From Yoonia sediminilitoris (lineage in GTDB: Bacteria; Pseudomonadota; Alphaproteobacteria; Rhodobacterales; Rhodobacteraceae), in assembly GCF_003058085.1 (NCBI RefSeq), contig NZ_QBUD01000002.1:1-64000 (forward strand): DNA of 64,000 nucleotides, read 5' to 3'. A program made the position numbers and the translations under genes. Under the pieces are notes generated by a model. It was not told the origin of the DNA and made no database searches. It saw nothing but the letters and a program-made list of their open reading frames with translations. Shown one piece after another: positions 54,034 through 62,928 of this stretch; the first letter of the stretch is position 1, and each line of letters starts with the position of its first letter.

Positions 54034-55554
54034 ATGACATATCAACCACACGGAAAACACCTGATTGCAGGTGAATGGATCACATCTTCACAGACATTCT
54101 CATCGCAACCCGTCAGCGGCGATGCCCTGACGGTTTCGTCAGGTGGCGCAAGCGAAGTCGACCGCGCGGCCCAAGCCGCCGAAGCGGCATTTGCCACCTA
54201 TGGCTGGACCAGCCGCGCGGACCGAGCCGCATTTCTTGAGGCCATCGCCGAAGAGATCGACGCGCGCGGAGATGATATCACGCGGCTGGGTTGTGCCGAA
54301 ACCGGCCTTCCCGCCGCCCGCCTGCAGGGCGAGCGGGGCCGCACGACCGGACAATTGCGCATGTTCGCCGATCATATCCGCAAGGGGGATTACCTTGACC
54401 GGCGTCACGATGTGGCATTGCCCGACCGCGCGCCCCTCCCCCGACCTGATCTCAAGCTGGTGCAGCGACCCATCGGCCCTGTGGCCGTTTTTGGCGCGTC
54501 GAATTTCCCGCTGGCCTTTTCAACTGCGGGCGGTGACACCGCGTCGGCGTTGGCAGCCGGTTGTCCTGTGGTGGTCAAGGGCCATCCTGCACACCCTGCC
54601 ACCGGAGAAATCGTAGCTGATGCGATTGCGGCGGCAATCGCGCGTGCCGGAATGCCCGCGGGCACCTTTTCGCTGATCCAGGGGATCAGTCACGAACTTG
54701 GCGGAGCAATGGTGGAGCACCCGCTGATACGTGCCGTCGGCTTCACGGGATCGCTGGGGGCGGGGCGTGCGTTGTTTGATCTTTGCGCCGCACGGCCAGA
54801 GCCGATCCCCTTTTTCGGCGAACTGGGGTCAGTCAATCCGGTTTTCATTCTACCAGAGGCATTGACCGCCCGAGGGGCCGCGCTTGGCACTGCGTGGGCG
54901 GGATCGCTGACCATGGGGGTCGGTCAGTTCTGTACCAACCCCGGCATCGTGGTAGCACCCGAAGGTCCCGCGCTCGAGGCATTCACCGACGCCGCCATCG
55001 CGGCCTTGTCGGATGCGGGTGAAGCGGTGATGCTGACCGACGGCATTGCCGAGGCGTACCGTCACGGCGTCGCCGAAGTCGCATCGGCCAACGGTGTACA
55101 GGAATTGCTGACCGCCACATGCGACCGCCGCAATGCCGCCCCCGCGGTCTATAAGGTGACTGCCGATGCGTGGCTCGCGAATGAGGCGCTCGCCGAGGAG
55201 GTATTCGGCCCAATGGGTATTCTGGTGACAGCGACGGGGCCCGCGCAAATGCTTGAAGTCGCACAGAGTCTGCGCGGCCAATTGACGGCAACGCTACAAC
55301 TGGATGACGCCGATATCGAGGTGGCCAAGCCCTTTGTCCCCGTGCTGGAACGCAAGGCAGGCAGGCTTCTCGTCAACGGGTTCCCTACAGGTGTCGAAGT
55401 GGCGGACGCCATGGTGCATGGCGGTCCGTATCCGGCCTCAACGAATTTTGGTGCAACGTCGGTTGGCACGCTTGCCATTCGTCGTTTCCTGCGCCCGGTC
55501 TGCTATCAGGACATGCCTGACGCGCTATTGCCCGACGATCTTCAGCCCAGCTGA
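54034..55554 (+). CDS. araE: 2-oxoglutarate semialdehyde dehydrogenase (KGSADH)
   Basis: The enzyme oxidises 2-oxoglutarate semialdehyde to 2-oxoglutarate with NAD(P)+, the last step of oxidative arabinose catabolism. The 506-residue aldehyde dehydrogenase has GPVAVFGASNFPLAFSTAGGD (cofactor region), catalytic Glu in FFGELGSVNPVFI and catalytic Cys in GVGQFCTNPGIVV. ELGSVNP rather than ELGGKSP and the MVHGGPYPAST ending place it in the KGSADH branch. I start at ATG 54034 after AAGAGGA, 10 bases from the previous stop. Confidence 0.92.
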   Translation: MTYQPHGKHLIAGEWITSSQTFSSQPVSGDALTVSSGGASEVDRAAQAAEAAFATYGWTSRADRAAFLEAIAEEIDARGDDITRLGCAETGLPAARLQGERGRTTGQLRMFADHIRKGDYLDRRHDVALPDRAPLPRPDLKLVQRPIGPVAVFGASNFPLAFSTAGGDTASALAAGCPVVVKGHPAHPATGEIVADAIAAAIARAGMPAGTFSLIQGISHELGGAMVEHPLIRAVGFTGSLGAGRALFDLCAARPEPIPFFGELGSVNPVFILPEALTARGAALGTAWAGSLTMGVGQFCTNPGIVVAPEGPALEAFTDAAIAALSDAGEAVMLTDGIAEAYRHGVAEVASANGVQELLTATCDRRNAAPAVYKVTADAWLANEALAEEVFGPMGILVTATGPAQMLEVAQSLRGQLTATLQLDDADIEVAKPFVPVLERKAGRLLVNGFPTGVEVADAMVHGGPYPASTNFGATSVGTLAIRRFLRPVCYQDMPDALLPDDLQPS

Positions 55555-55561
55555 TGTTCAG

Positions 55562-55590
55562 GCGGGCTGGTTGTTTTTTAGACCGCCCGC
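55562..55590 (+). terminator. Hairpin ending the arabinose operon
   Basis: GCGGGC (55562-55567) and GCCCGC (55585-55590), extended by GGT/ACC, enclose a T-rich loop, eight bases after the last stop of the operon. It is the best terminator candidate, though the T-run is in the loop. Confidence 0.55.
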
Positions 55591-56022
55591 TGGTGATCCT
55601 GCCCCGCTGAATGGGTTCGCACGGTATTGCCAAGCTGTTTGCAGTGGGTGGCGGTCTGGCAATTGGCTCACCTCTGGCTGCCATTTCAGCAGTGTCATCG
55701 CCCCATCGGCTGAAGGCATGGTTGCGCGCGTGGCGATAGAAGCTTGAAGTGAGTTGGTAACGACGGGGGGGCAGATCAGGGTGACCGGATCACGGGCTGA
55801 TCGAAATCTCAGTGCATGTTGTATCGATTGGAACCGTCCAAATATATTTTCACCCTTTCGGGTTGGCCGGTCGCGCCGGATGCAGTCTGCAAACTGACGC
55901 CCGGATCGCGTGGGCTGCGACCTCACGTGGAAAGCGAAACCCATTCAGACGCGGTAAGATAGGGTCAGGTCAGACAGCTGGGCAATTCCTGCAGCGACCT
56001 TTTGCCTGTCATCCTGCCCATC
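55591..56022. other. 432-bp gap without a recognised gene
   Basis: Between the arabinose operon and the convergent membrane hydroxylase gene. A minus-strand open frame (55944-55558) has no recognisable motif and runs through the terminator hairpin, so I do not call it. No repeat or RNA gene is seen. Confidence 0.5.
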
Positions 56023-57021
56023 TTACTTTACGCCATTTGTGAACTTTTTGCGCCGTTCGCGTATCTTGGCGTCGGACTCGACAGTGCCATCATGGAAAGA
56101 CCCAAACCACTTGTCCCACGGCAATTCAAGGGAGCCATAGTTACACTCAAAATATCGGTGGTGCATTTGGTGGTGGAACGTGCCCAGCTTCAACCGGTTC
56201 CTGTCTTTGATCACCATCCCCTCAAACCCGGTGTGGGTCGTCGCTGCGGTCAGGGCATAGTACTGGAGGTGGAACAGAATGTGGACGGGATGTGCGGCGA
56301 CAACAAAGTGGATCAGAACCGAACCGAGAAAGATCAGGTGTTCGACCGGGTGCATTGCCATGCCGGACCAAGGGCCGACGTTGATGTTACGATGATGCAA
56401 TGCGTGCACATGTCTGTAAAAGAACGGAATGTGCAGGAAGCGGTGGATCCAGTAGAAGTAGAAGCTCTCCCAGACCGGGATCAGCAGAAACAAGGCGACG
56501 AACCAGACAGGGTGCGCTGCCCATGTCAGCATCGGGGCATAGCCATTGGCCAGCGCCCAGAACATCAAGACTTCATAGGCCGTCCATACGGTTACACCGC
56601 TGGCGATGGTCCAGAACATGTTGTCCCGGATCTGACCACCCAGTGTGAACTGGCGCCCGTTCTTCATCAACGGACGGGGGTCGTACTTCAGCTTCTGTCC
56701 CTGCTTGGTGAAAGTGTAAAAATAGAGATGCAGGCCACCTGCCACGCACGTCATCAGGACCACGTTGCGGATGAACATCTCTGCGATCCAACCGAAAGCG
56801 AAGGACTGTGTTTGCGCGAGCGGAGGTTGGAACCAGTAGAACGAGATGCAGGCAATCGCGACGATGATCAGCCGCTCGGTGATGAAGAACCAAGAGCCCC
56901 AGACCCATGCCAGCATCCGCAAAGGGCGCGGTGGCCACTGGAAAAATGGCGAGACCTGGAGCGGCACATTCGGAGTGTGGTTCCAGCCTTTGAGCGGTGC
57001 GTCGGACACAGGAGACCTCAT
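56023..57021 (-). CDS. Fatty-acid-hydroxylase/sterol-desaturase superfamily membrane protein
   Basis: The 332-residue protein has four or more membrane segments and the di-iron histidine motifs of the superfamily: HRFLH (about 199), HVHALHHRN (about 208) and HHQMHHRYF (about 288), plus HPVEHLIF between. Such enzymes hydroxylate or desaturate lipids, carotenoids or sterols using O2; the substrate is not deducible. The N-terminal 30 residues are polar and the first membrane segment starts near residue 45. It is divergent from a LysR regulator by 90 bp, which may control it. Confidence 0.88.
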   Translation of the reverse strand: MRSPVSDAPLKGWNHTPNVPLQVSPFFQWPPRPLRMLAWVWGSWFFITERLIIVAIACISFYWFQPPLAQTQSFAFGWIAEMFIRNVVLMTCVAGGLHLYFYTFTKQGQKLKYDPRPLMKNGRQFTLGGQIRDNMFWTIASGVTVWTAYEVLMFWALANGYAPMLTWAAHPVWFVALFLLIPVWESFYFYWIHRFLHIPFFYRHVHALHHRNINVGPWSGMAMHPVEHLIFLGSVLIHFVVAAHPVHILFHLQYYALTAATTHTGFEGMVIKDRNRLKLGTFHHQMHHRYFECNYGSLELPWDKWFGSFHDGTVESDAKIRERRKKFTNGVK

Positions 57022-57111
57022 AGAGCTTCAGATACGGGAAATCTGTCATGTTTACGCTCATTCGAAAAACAGTATTAAGCGATCATTAAAGACTGAAAAG
57101 CAGAGGTTTGA

Positions 57112-58035
57112 ATGGCGCTTACCATCAAAGCAATGGAATATTTCACCACAGCACTGCGCCATGGCAACATTGCCAAGGCTGCAACAGAGCTGAATATTGC
57201 GGCCTCTGCGGTCGCAACAGCGATAGATCAGGTCGAGGCAGAATTTGATCTCACGCTCGTGACCCGGCAACGTGCCCGCGGTATTCAAGCCAACGCAAGT
57301 GGCCGCGAGGTGAAACACAAATGCGAACGCCTTCTGGAGGAGTATCGTGCATTGTTGGCGGAAGGGACAGACCTCAGGCACGCGCTGAGCGGGACACTGC
57401 GGATCGGGTACTACGCGCCCATCGCACCTGCGTTCTTGCCCCAAATCCTTGATGCCTTCCTCCCGAAAGACACGGAAGTCAGATTTGCATTGGAAGAATG
57501 CGACAACGATCAAGCGCAGGACGGTCTGTTGAACGGTAAATACGACGTCATCTTGTTCGTCGCCGAGGATGTTCGACCAGCCGTCAAATACGATCCATTG
57601 ATTGCTGCACCGCCCTATTGCTTGTTGCCGGCAACGCACCCGTTGGCCCAACATGCAACAGTATCAATGGCACAGATTGCCCAAGAACCGTTAATCGTTC
57701 TGAACCGTCCCGTTGCCGCCTCTTACTACGAAAGTCTGTTTGGCCCCGGCACGCGGCAATCGCCAGTTGCGGCTTATGCGAACTCTACCGAAATGGTCCG
57801 TACCCTTGTCGCCGCAGGGCGTGGCTGCGCAATCCTCAATATGCGGCCACTGACGTCTGAAAGCTATAGCGGCGAAAACGTCGCCGCGCTGCCAATTTCG
57901 GATACACTTCCGCCACTCACTCTCGCAATCGGCTATGACAAATCACGACCCCGCCGGATCGTCCAGGCCTTCGTCACAGCGTGCATTGACCACTTTGGGA
58001 AACGCGGTCCTGCGCAGTGTGTCGTGGAATGCTGA
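57112..58035 (+). CDS. LysR-family transcriptional regulator
   Basis: The 307-residue protein has the LysR winged helix (MEYFTTALRHGNIAKAATELNIAASAVATAIDQVEAEFDL, about 6-45, with Ala-rich recognition helix) and a substrate-binding domain (about 92-300). It faces the hydroxylase gene across 90 bp, where it probably binds. The effector is unknown. Confidence 0.88.
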   Translation: MALTIKAMEYFTTALRHGNIAKAATELNIAASAVATAIDQVEAEFDLTLVTRQRARGIQANASGREVKHKCERLLEEYRALLAEGTDLRHALSGTLRIGYYAPIAPAFLPQILDAFLPKDTEVRFALEECDNDQAQDGLLNGKYDVILFVAEDVRPAVKYDPLIAAPPYCLLPATHPLAQHATVSMAQIAQEPLIVLNRPVAASYYESLFGPGTRQSPVAAYANSTEMVRTLVAAGRGCAILNMRPLTSESYSGENVAALPISDTLPPLTLAIGYDKSRPRRIVQAFVTACIDHFGKRGPAQCVVEC

Positions 58036-58485
58036 ACAATAAAGAGAAGTCAATGCCGCGGGCCGTCCAGTCGTCGGGGTTGCCGGAGTTCTGTTTGGGT
58101 ACGTCAGCACTGATCAGGCTGCTACTCTGATTTTTCCCAAAAGACACCGGCCAAACGCCCCCGGTTTCCGCGAAACCCGCGCGCAAGCTTTCGAAATCTG
58201 GAACGAACTGACCGCCGGGATCACGGCTTGCCCACCACGTTTTGCACACTCCCTCACAAGGCCCTAGGGCTTACTTTGGACAGGTTCGAAACTTGGCGAC
58301 TCTCAATCAGTAGTTGACCTACGCTCACGAAAATGTGTCAATAGTGTGATGGGATGGGACCTGGCGCAGTTGCCACTAGGGTGTCGCGACAACAAATAAT
58401 TAAGGGTTTTGCGACCAGAGGCAGAATACAGTCTCTCTGACACGCTTTATCCTCTCCCTTGAAAAACAATATGAAAGGGAGAGTC
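58036..58485. other. 450-bp gap before the M28 peptidase
   Basis: No gene is recognised. A minus-strand open frame (58249-57974) runs into the LysR gene and lacks motifs. The proximal 100 bp hold AT-rich DNA (for example AATAATTAAGG) suited to the promoter of the peptidase gene. Confidence 0.45.
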
Positions 58486-60039
58486 ATGAGAATTTTAAGA
58501 GCTGGTGCGGCGGGGGCCGCCTGCCTTGTCTGTTACCTGTCACTAGGAACGGCGGCTGCCGCAGACCCGGAAGCCTGTGAGAACAGGGTAAATAACAACA
58601 TCGATAAACTGCTGGAATGTGTGACCCTCGAGGGCGTCCGCAGCCATCAGGCAGCGCTGCAATCTATCGCAGACAGCAATGGCGGCATCAGAGTATCGGG
58701 GACACCGGGGTATGACGCATCGGTTGATTATGCTGCGGGTGTTCTGGAAGGCGCGGGGTACGATGTGACCCTACAGCCCTTTACCTTCAACGCCTTTATC
58801 GAATTGGGTGAACCATCTTTCGCACAAGTGGCCCCTGTCCCGACAGATTACGTTCTGGATGTTGATTATAATGTCATGAGCCAATCCGAACCCGGCGATG
58901 TCAGCGGGGTTGTCGAGGCCGCTGATCTTGATCTGGGCCTTGGCAATGGATCGACATCAGGATGTGAACCAGCGGATTTCACAGGCTTTACCGCAGGTAA
59001 CGTGGCCCTGCTGCAACGGGGTGCGTGCGCCTTTGGTCTGAAGGCTGACAATGCTGCGGCGGCGGGCGCCGTCGGTGTTATCATCTTCAACCAGGGCAAT
59101 AGCGAAGGCCGCACCGGCCTGATCAACGGCACCTTGGGCAACGGCTACTCCGGTGGGATTCCAGTCGTCTTTGCGACCTATGATCTGGGCGTTGAACTTG
59201 CGTCAACACCGGGTGCAGAGGTGAGCATCCTTGTCGATGTCTTCCGTGGAACTGCTCTTGCGATGAATGTTCTGGCCGAAACCACAAGCGGTGATGACAG
59301 CAACGTCATCATGGCAGGTGCGCACCTTGATTCCGTGAATGAAGGTCCCGGCATCAACGACAACGGCTCCGGCATTGCCGCGCTGCTGGAAACCGCCGTA
59401 CAGATGGCCAAGGTCAAACCCCGCAATAAGGTCCGTTTCGCATTATGGGGTGCCGAGGAATCCGGCCTTGTCGGTTCAGACTTCTACGTTCTGGGCAATG
59501 GGGTCGATGGCGATGGTCTGTCCGAAGGAGAAATCGCCGATATCGCAGCCTATCTCAATTTTGACATGATCGGATCGCCCAACTTTGTCTACTTCGTCTA
59601 TGATGGTGACGGGTCCAGCTTTGGTCTGGAAGGCCCTGACGGGTCGGGGATCATTGAATCCTACTACGAAGATTTCTTTGCTGCACGTGGCTTGCCATTT
59701 GAAAGCACCGAAATCAGCTTCCGGTCTGACTATGCGGCCTTCTTTGACGTGGGTATCCCGTTCGGTGGGCTGTTTACCGGTGCCGAAGGGATCAAGACAG
59801 ATGAGCAAGCCGCGCAGTGGGGCGGCACAGCCGGCGACGCCTATGATCCTTGCTACCATCTGGCGTGCGATACCTTTGACAACAACTCCGACGTGGCACT
59901 TGATGTGAACTCGGATGCTGTTGCCGCATCGATCCTGCAGTATGCCATGAGCACGGAAATCCTCAATGGCAAGCGTGGCAAAGGCAACTTCAACCTGCGC
60001 GCGGAGCAGGAAAACATGGGCCGCCGCAAGTACCGCTAA
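58486..60039 (+). CDS. Secreted M28-family metallopeptidase with PA domain
   Basis: The 517-residue product has a signal peptide (MRILRAGAAGAACLVCYLSL and on to AAAAD, cut near residue 26), a protease-associated (PA) insert (about 120-235, with VALLQRGACAFGLKADNAAAAGAVGVIIFN) and a zinc aminopeptidase core: GAHLDSVNEGPGINDNGSG (His and bridging Asp), WGAEESGLVGS (Glu-Glu), LNFDMIG (Asp) and CYHLACDTFDN (His). All metal ligands are present. It should release N-terminal amino acids from peptides outside the cytoplasm. I start at ATG 58486 after GGGAGAG; TTG 58459 is less likely. The terminator at 60065 follows. Confidence 0.92.
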   Translation: MRILRAGAAGAACLVCYLSLGTAAAADPEACENRVNNNIDKLLECVTLEGVRSHQAALQSIADSNGGIRVSGTPGYDASVDYAAGVLEGAGYDVTLQPFTFNAFIELGEPSFAQVAPVPTDYVLDVDYNVMSQSEPGDVSGVVEAADLDLGLGNGSTSGCEPADFTGFTAGNVALLQRGACAFGLKADNAAAAGAVGVIIFNQGNSEGRTGLINGTLGNGYSGGIPVVFATYDLGVELASTPGAEVSILVDVFRGTALAMNVLAETTSGDDSNVIMAGAHLDSVNEGPGINDNGSGIAALLETAVQMAKVKPRNKVRFALWGAEESGLVGSDFYVLGNGVDGDGLSEGEIADIAAYLNFDMIGSPNFVYFVYDGDGSSFGLEGPDGSGIIESYYEDFFAARGLPFESTEISFRSDYAAFFDVGIPFGGLFTGAEGIKTDEQAAQWGGTAGDAYDPCYHLACDTFDNNSDVALDVNSDAVAASILQYAMSTEILNGKRGKGNFNLRAEQENMGRRKYR

Positions 60040-60064
60040 ACGGCAAGGTCCAACGACACAATCA

Positions 60065-60098
60065 GGGGAAGGCCTATCAAGGGCCTTCCCTTCTTTGT
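60065..60098 (+). terminator. Rho-independent terminator of the M28 gene
   Basis: GGGAAGGCC (60066-60074), a 7-base loop and GGCCTTCCC (60082-60090), followed by TTCTTTGTT. Confidence 0.8.
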
Positions 60099-60272
60099 TC
60101 GTCGCCGCCATGCGCATGTCAGTTCAGGCGCAAAGTGCGAGATAACACAGAGTAACTTCTGGCTGTGTCGGGCCCTACAGAACACGCTTGGCGTGCTGGA
60201 CGGATTTCCTTTGAGGGTCTAGCATTGCTTCAAGCTCACCAGATTTTGCCCAGTGTATCCTAAGACTGGAAC

Positions 60273-62003
60273 ATGATTTTGCCCGAACACGTATCCCGCG
60301 CGGATAGCGCCCGATCCTTTGCATCCCGCCAAGACAGGCAGACGACAGGCCCGCATGCGCAAGACCTTTCCGCAGCGGGGTCATCTTTCGGACTCGCAGG
60401 TTTGCAGCAGGCCGCAAACGCCAGCGCCGCTACGCGCAAGTTGCAACCCTTGCAGCGGCTCGCAGATGAAAAGACCCGCAAAGACACCCCGGCAGACGAA
60501 GCGCTAACGAGCACCCATCAAGCGACGGCGATCCCGCACCGGATGGCAACGGGCACCGATGCGCCGACGCAGCGCACAGGCCGCGCATTGCATGGTACCA
60601 CGATGCTGCAACGACGGGCCGCCCCGACAGGGCAGATACAGCGCCCTGCCTTGATTGGCGCGCCAAATCAACCGGTTGCAGCGGCGCGGTTGGATGCATT
60701 GGGCGTCAGCGCCACACTACTCAGCGACGATGACTACAGCGCATGGCGCGGCACCCTGCAAGCCAGAATGCGCCCGCACGGGGCCAGTTCAGCGGGCGGC
60801 AGGACCATCGTGACCCAGTTCAGAGGGTCGGCAGAGGTGCTTCAGGCGGTTGGCTTCTTTGGCAACAGAGTAAAGGGCGGCCTGCTGATGCTTGAAGGGC
60901 TGCTGACCGCCGTCGCGGGCGGGGCCGCCATCACTGCGGGCATCACCGCAGGTGCAATACCGTTGATTGTGCCGGGCATCATGAGCGTGGGTGTCGGCCT
61001 GTGCAAGATGTTCCGCGGTGTGCGCACTTTCTTTGCGGATCCGAACGCGCCGCAGCCAGTGCAAGATGCACTTAGAAAACAGATGAACAATGTCCGTCTG
61101 GCGGAATCGATCATGGCGGCAATCGGGTCTGCAGCCCTGATGATCGGAACCGGGATGGTCACGCGCACATCGCTAAGCCTGATGATCTTTTCGCTACTCA
61201 AACTGCTCCGGTCAATCTGTGCCAAATTCGAAGCCGGTGAGTGGGGCAATGCGTCAGCGACCACGCGGGCGAATTTGAAGAAGGCACAGGCCGTGATCCA
61301 TTTCCTTGAGGCTGCGGCCCTGTTTGTCGCTGGTGAGGCATCGATTGAATCAGGGCTTGCCAATGCGACGGGCGACATGCCGTGGGATGGTGGAGCTGCC
61401 GTGGCAGGTGGCGCGCTGACGATTGCCGTTGGTGCGTCAAAGACAGTGCGCGCGGGGGATCAGACCAAGGATGCGCTCGGCGGCGCGGCACCGGCAGGTG
61501 CCGGTGGTGGCGGGGTCGCAATGGTACCACTTGGCGGTGGCCCCCCCGGCGGTGGCGGTCCCCCCGGCGGTGGCGGTCCTCCCGGTGGTGGCGGTGGTCC
61601 CGGTGGTGGCGGGCCGCCAGCGCAACAGGGTGCAGTGGTGATCCACATGCCACCCGCCCAGCAACCCCAGGCACCGCAACCGCAACAAGTGGCGCAACAA
61701 CCGCCCGCGCAACAACCGCTTGCCCAGCAGTCGCCCGCACAGCAGCCACAGATCCAACAGCCTCCTGCGCAGCAGCCCGCCGCGCCCCAAAATCAGCCTG
61801 CACGGGGCGGCCAACAAAGCCCCGCCGAAATCGAGAACGCAAACAGACAGAAATTTGCCAAACAGATCGCATACGGGATGGGCATCGCAGGAATCTATGA
61901 CTGGTCAGATCGGACCGTCTATGAAATGGCAATCAGCGGGTCTTTTGACGAGAATGTCAAAGCCCGCGAAGAAGGCGGACCAGACCCAAGCTATCTGATC
62001 TGA
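60273..62003 (+). CDS. Modular protein with cargo-like N-terminus, hydrophobic core and Pro/Gln linker
   Basis: The 576-residue protein has no signal peptide. Residues 1-125 are polar and contain GLQQAANASAATRKLQPLQR (43-62) and LQRRAAPTGQIQRPALIG (112-129), a pattern of short ALQ/LQR repeats like that seen in the N-termini of phage-tail-like injection-system cargo and DUF4157 toxins. Residues 204-245, 278-312, 345-358 and 374-388 are hydrophobic helices rich in Gly/Ala. Residues 421-449 are a Gly/Pro tract and 459-507 a Pro/Gln/Ala tract. Residues 515-576 form a charged C-terminal segment. No enzyme motif is visible. It is transcribed alone after a terminator, convergent with the pseudopilin genes. 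Its function is unknown. Confidence 0.75.
   Translation: MILPEHVSRADSARSFASRQDRQTTGPHAQDLSAAGSSFGLAGLQQAANASAATRKLQPLQRLADEKTRKDTPADEALTSTHQATAIPHRMATGTDAPTQRTGRALHGTTMLQRRAAPTGQIQRPALIGAPNQPVAAARLDALGVSATLLSDDDYSAWRGTLQARMRPHGASSAGGRTIVTQFRGSAEVLQAVGFFGNRVKGGLLMLEGLLTAVAGGAAITAGITAGAIPLIVPGIMSVGVGLCKMFRGVRTFFADPNAPQPVQDALRKQMNNVRLAESIMAAIGSAALMIGTGMVTRTSLSLMIFSLLKLLRSICAKFEAGEWGNASATTRANLKKAQAVIHFLEAAALFVAGEASIESGLANATGDMPWDGGAAVAGGALTIAVGASKTVRAGDQTKDALGGAAPAGAGGGGVAMVPLGGGPPGGGGPPGGGGPPGGGGGPGGGGPPAQQGAVVIHMPPAQQPQAPQPQQVAQQPPAQQPLAQQSPAQQPQIQQPPAQQPAAPQNQPARGGQQSPAEIENANRQKFAKQIAYGMGIAGIYDWSDRTVYEMAISGSFDENVKAREEGGPDPSYLI
61530..61625 (+). repeat. Tandem GGTGGCGGTCCCCCCGGC-type repeat inside the modular gene
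   Basis: Imperfect units of GGCGGTGGCGGTCCCCCC repeat four or five times and encode the Gly/Pro tract. In-frame expansion or contraction by slippage is likely. The strand-specific purine/pyrimidine pattern is not shared by the flanks. Confidence 0.7.
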
Positions 62004-62060
62004 ACCGCCATACAGCGATTCTGATCAAGATACGCCGCAGGATTGCCGGAACTGACGGTA

Positions 62061-62528
62061 TCATTCAGATGGCGCGGGGTCCGGCACAAATCGAAAAACC
62101 CAGTCTTTATAGCTTTTCTTGCCTTCGAAATCTGCCAGATCGGGGGGGAAACCCGCCTGCTTGAGCGGCATATCCCGACGGTCAGGAAAAACCCCCTGAA
62201 TGCCGCCATCGGCGCGGAATTCTGCGGTCCAATTGTCCACATCATAGAGCCTGCGGATATGTTTGACGCCGGGGTCACGCGGATCACGCAACAAATCATC
62301 CAAAGTCGAAGGAAACGCTGGCTCTTCGTCAAATGCCCAGTATCGCGCAATGGCATCGCGGTATGCGCGGCCCTGAAAAATGATCTCGGCCTCGGTCGCG
62401 CGTTTGGCTTTTGTGGCGGTGGGAACAAAGGTAGTCTGGGCGGCCAGTGTTATCCCCACCAGCACCACAAGCAAGGCCACGTAAGTATAGCCGCCGTCAG
62501 TTCTGCCAGCTTTGGACATCGGCGGCAT
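62061..62528 (-). CDS. Atypical pseudopilin (no Glu5)
   Basis: The 155-residue product begins MPPMSKAGRTDGGYTYVALL and has a type IV prepilin-like N-terminus: after Gly-Gly the hydrophobic helix YTYVALLVVLVGITLAAQTT starts, but the fifth mature residue is Ala, not the usual Glu. Relatives with this type exist among minor pseudopilins. The globular part (about 50-155) has DNWTAEFRADGGIQGVFPD and ends with a GspG-like segment. The start at 62528 has GGAAGGGGGG about 10 bases upstream and overlaps gspG; ATG 62519 is an alternative. It is the last gene of the minus-strand pseudopilin run. Confidence 0.8.
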   Translation of the reverse strand: MPPMSKAGRTDGGYTYVALLVVLVGITLAAQTTFVPTATKAKRATEAEIIFQGRAYRDAIARYWAFDEEPAFPSTLDDLLRDPRDPGVKHIRRLYDVDNWTAEFRADGGIQGVFPDRRDMPLKQAGFPPDLADFEGKKSYKDWVFRFVPDPAPSE

Positions 62529-62928
62529 CGCCTGCCCCCCCTTCCAGACCATCAGCCCCTAACGACAGGATTTCATAGCCCCCGCTGCGGCCCGGCGCAC
62601 GGTAGATATAAAGATTGCCCCAAGGGTCGGCGGGCACTTCCTTGCGCAGGTATGGCCCGTTCCATCCGGGCGCACCGGGATTCAGTCGCAAGGCATTCAA
62701 CCCCTGTTCGGTCGTCGGATACTGGCCTGTGTCGATCAGAAACGTATCCAGTGCGGTCGAAAAACTTTCAATCTGCGCGCGGGCCGCAGTTGTCTTTGCC
62801 GGGCTGATCCGCTGAAACAGGATCGGCCCCACGATGGCAGCCAGCAGCCCGACAATGACCAACACCACCAGCAATTCCATCAGGGTGAAACCCGCTTGCC
62901 CATCCCGTTTTTTCATCCGCTTCACCAT
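62497..62928 (-). CDS. gspG: Type II secretion major pseudopilin GspG
   Basis: The 143-residue product is a close GspG: leader MVKRMKKRDGQAG cut before FTLMELLVVLVIVGLL (Glu5 present), the conserved YPTTEQGLNAL, GWNGPYLRKEVPADPWGN and YEILSLGADG. GspG polymers push substrates through type II secretion channels. The start overlaps the previous stop. No ATPase, secretin or peptidase gene is in the window, so the rest of the machinery must lie upstream on the minus strand or elsewhere. Confidence 0.92.
   Translation of the reverse strand: MVKRMKKRDGQAGFTLMELLVVLVIVGLLAAIVGPILFQRISPAKTTAARAQIESFSTALDTFLIDTGQYPTTEQGLNALRLNPGAPGWNGPYLRKEVPADPWGNLYIYRAPGRSGGYEILSLGADGLEGGAGDAADVQSWQN

Noticed and set aside
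2921-55554. Functional link between arabinose-derived 2-oxoglutarate and GltBD
   Set aside because: The products connect in metabolism, but the loci are over 40 kb apart with no shared regulatory site seen.
55558-55944. 128-codon minus-strand frame in the gap after the arabinose operon
   Set aside because: No ribosome site, no domain, and it runs through the operon's terminator hairpin.
57974-58249. 91-codon minus-strand frame between LysR and M28 genes
   Set aside because: Overlaps the LysR 3' end antisense; low-complexity composition and no motif.
61530-61625. CRISPR or minisatellite outside genes
   Set aside because: The repeat is in frame within the 576-residue gene and encodes a Gly/Pro linker.
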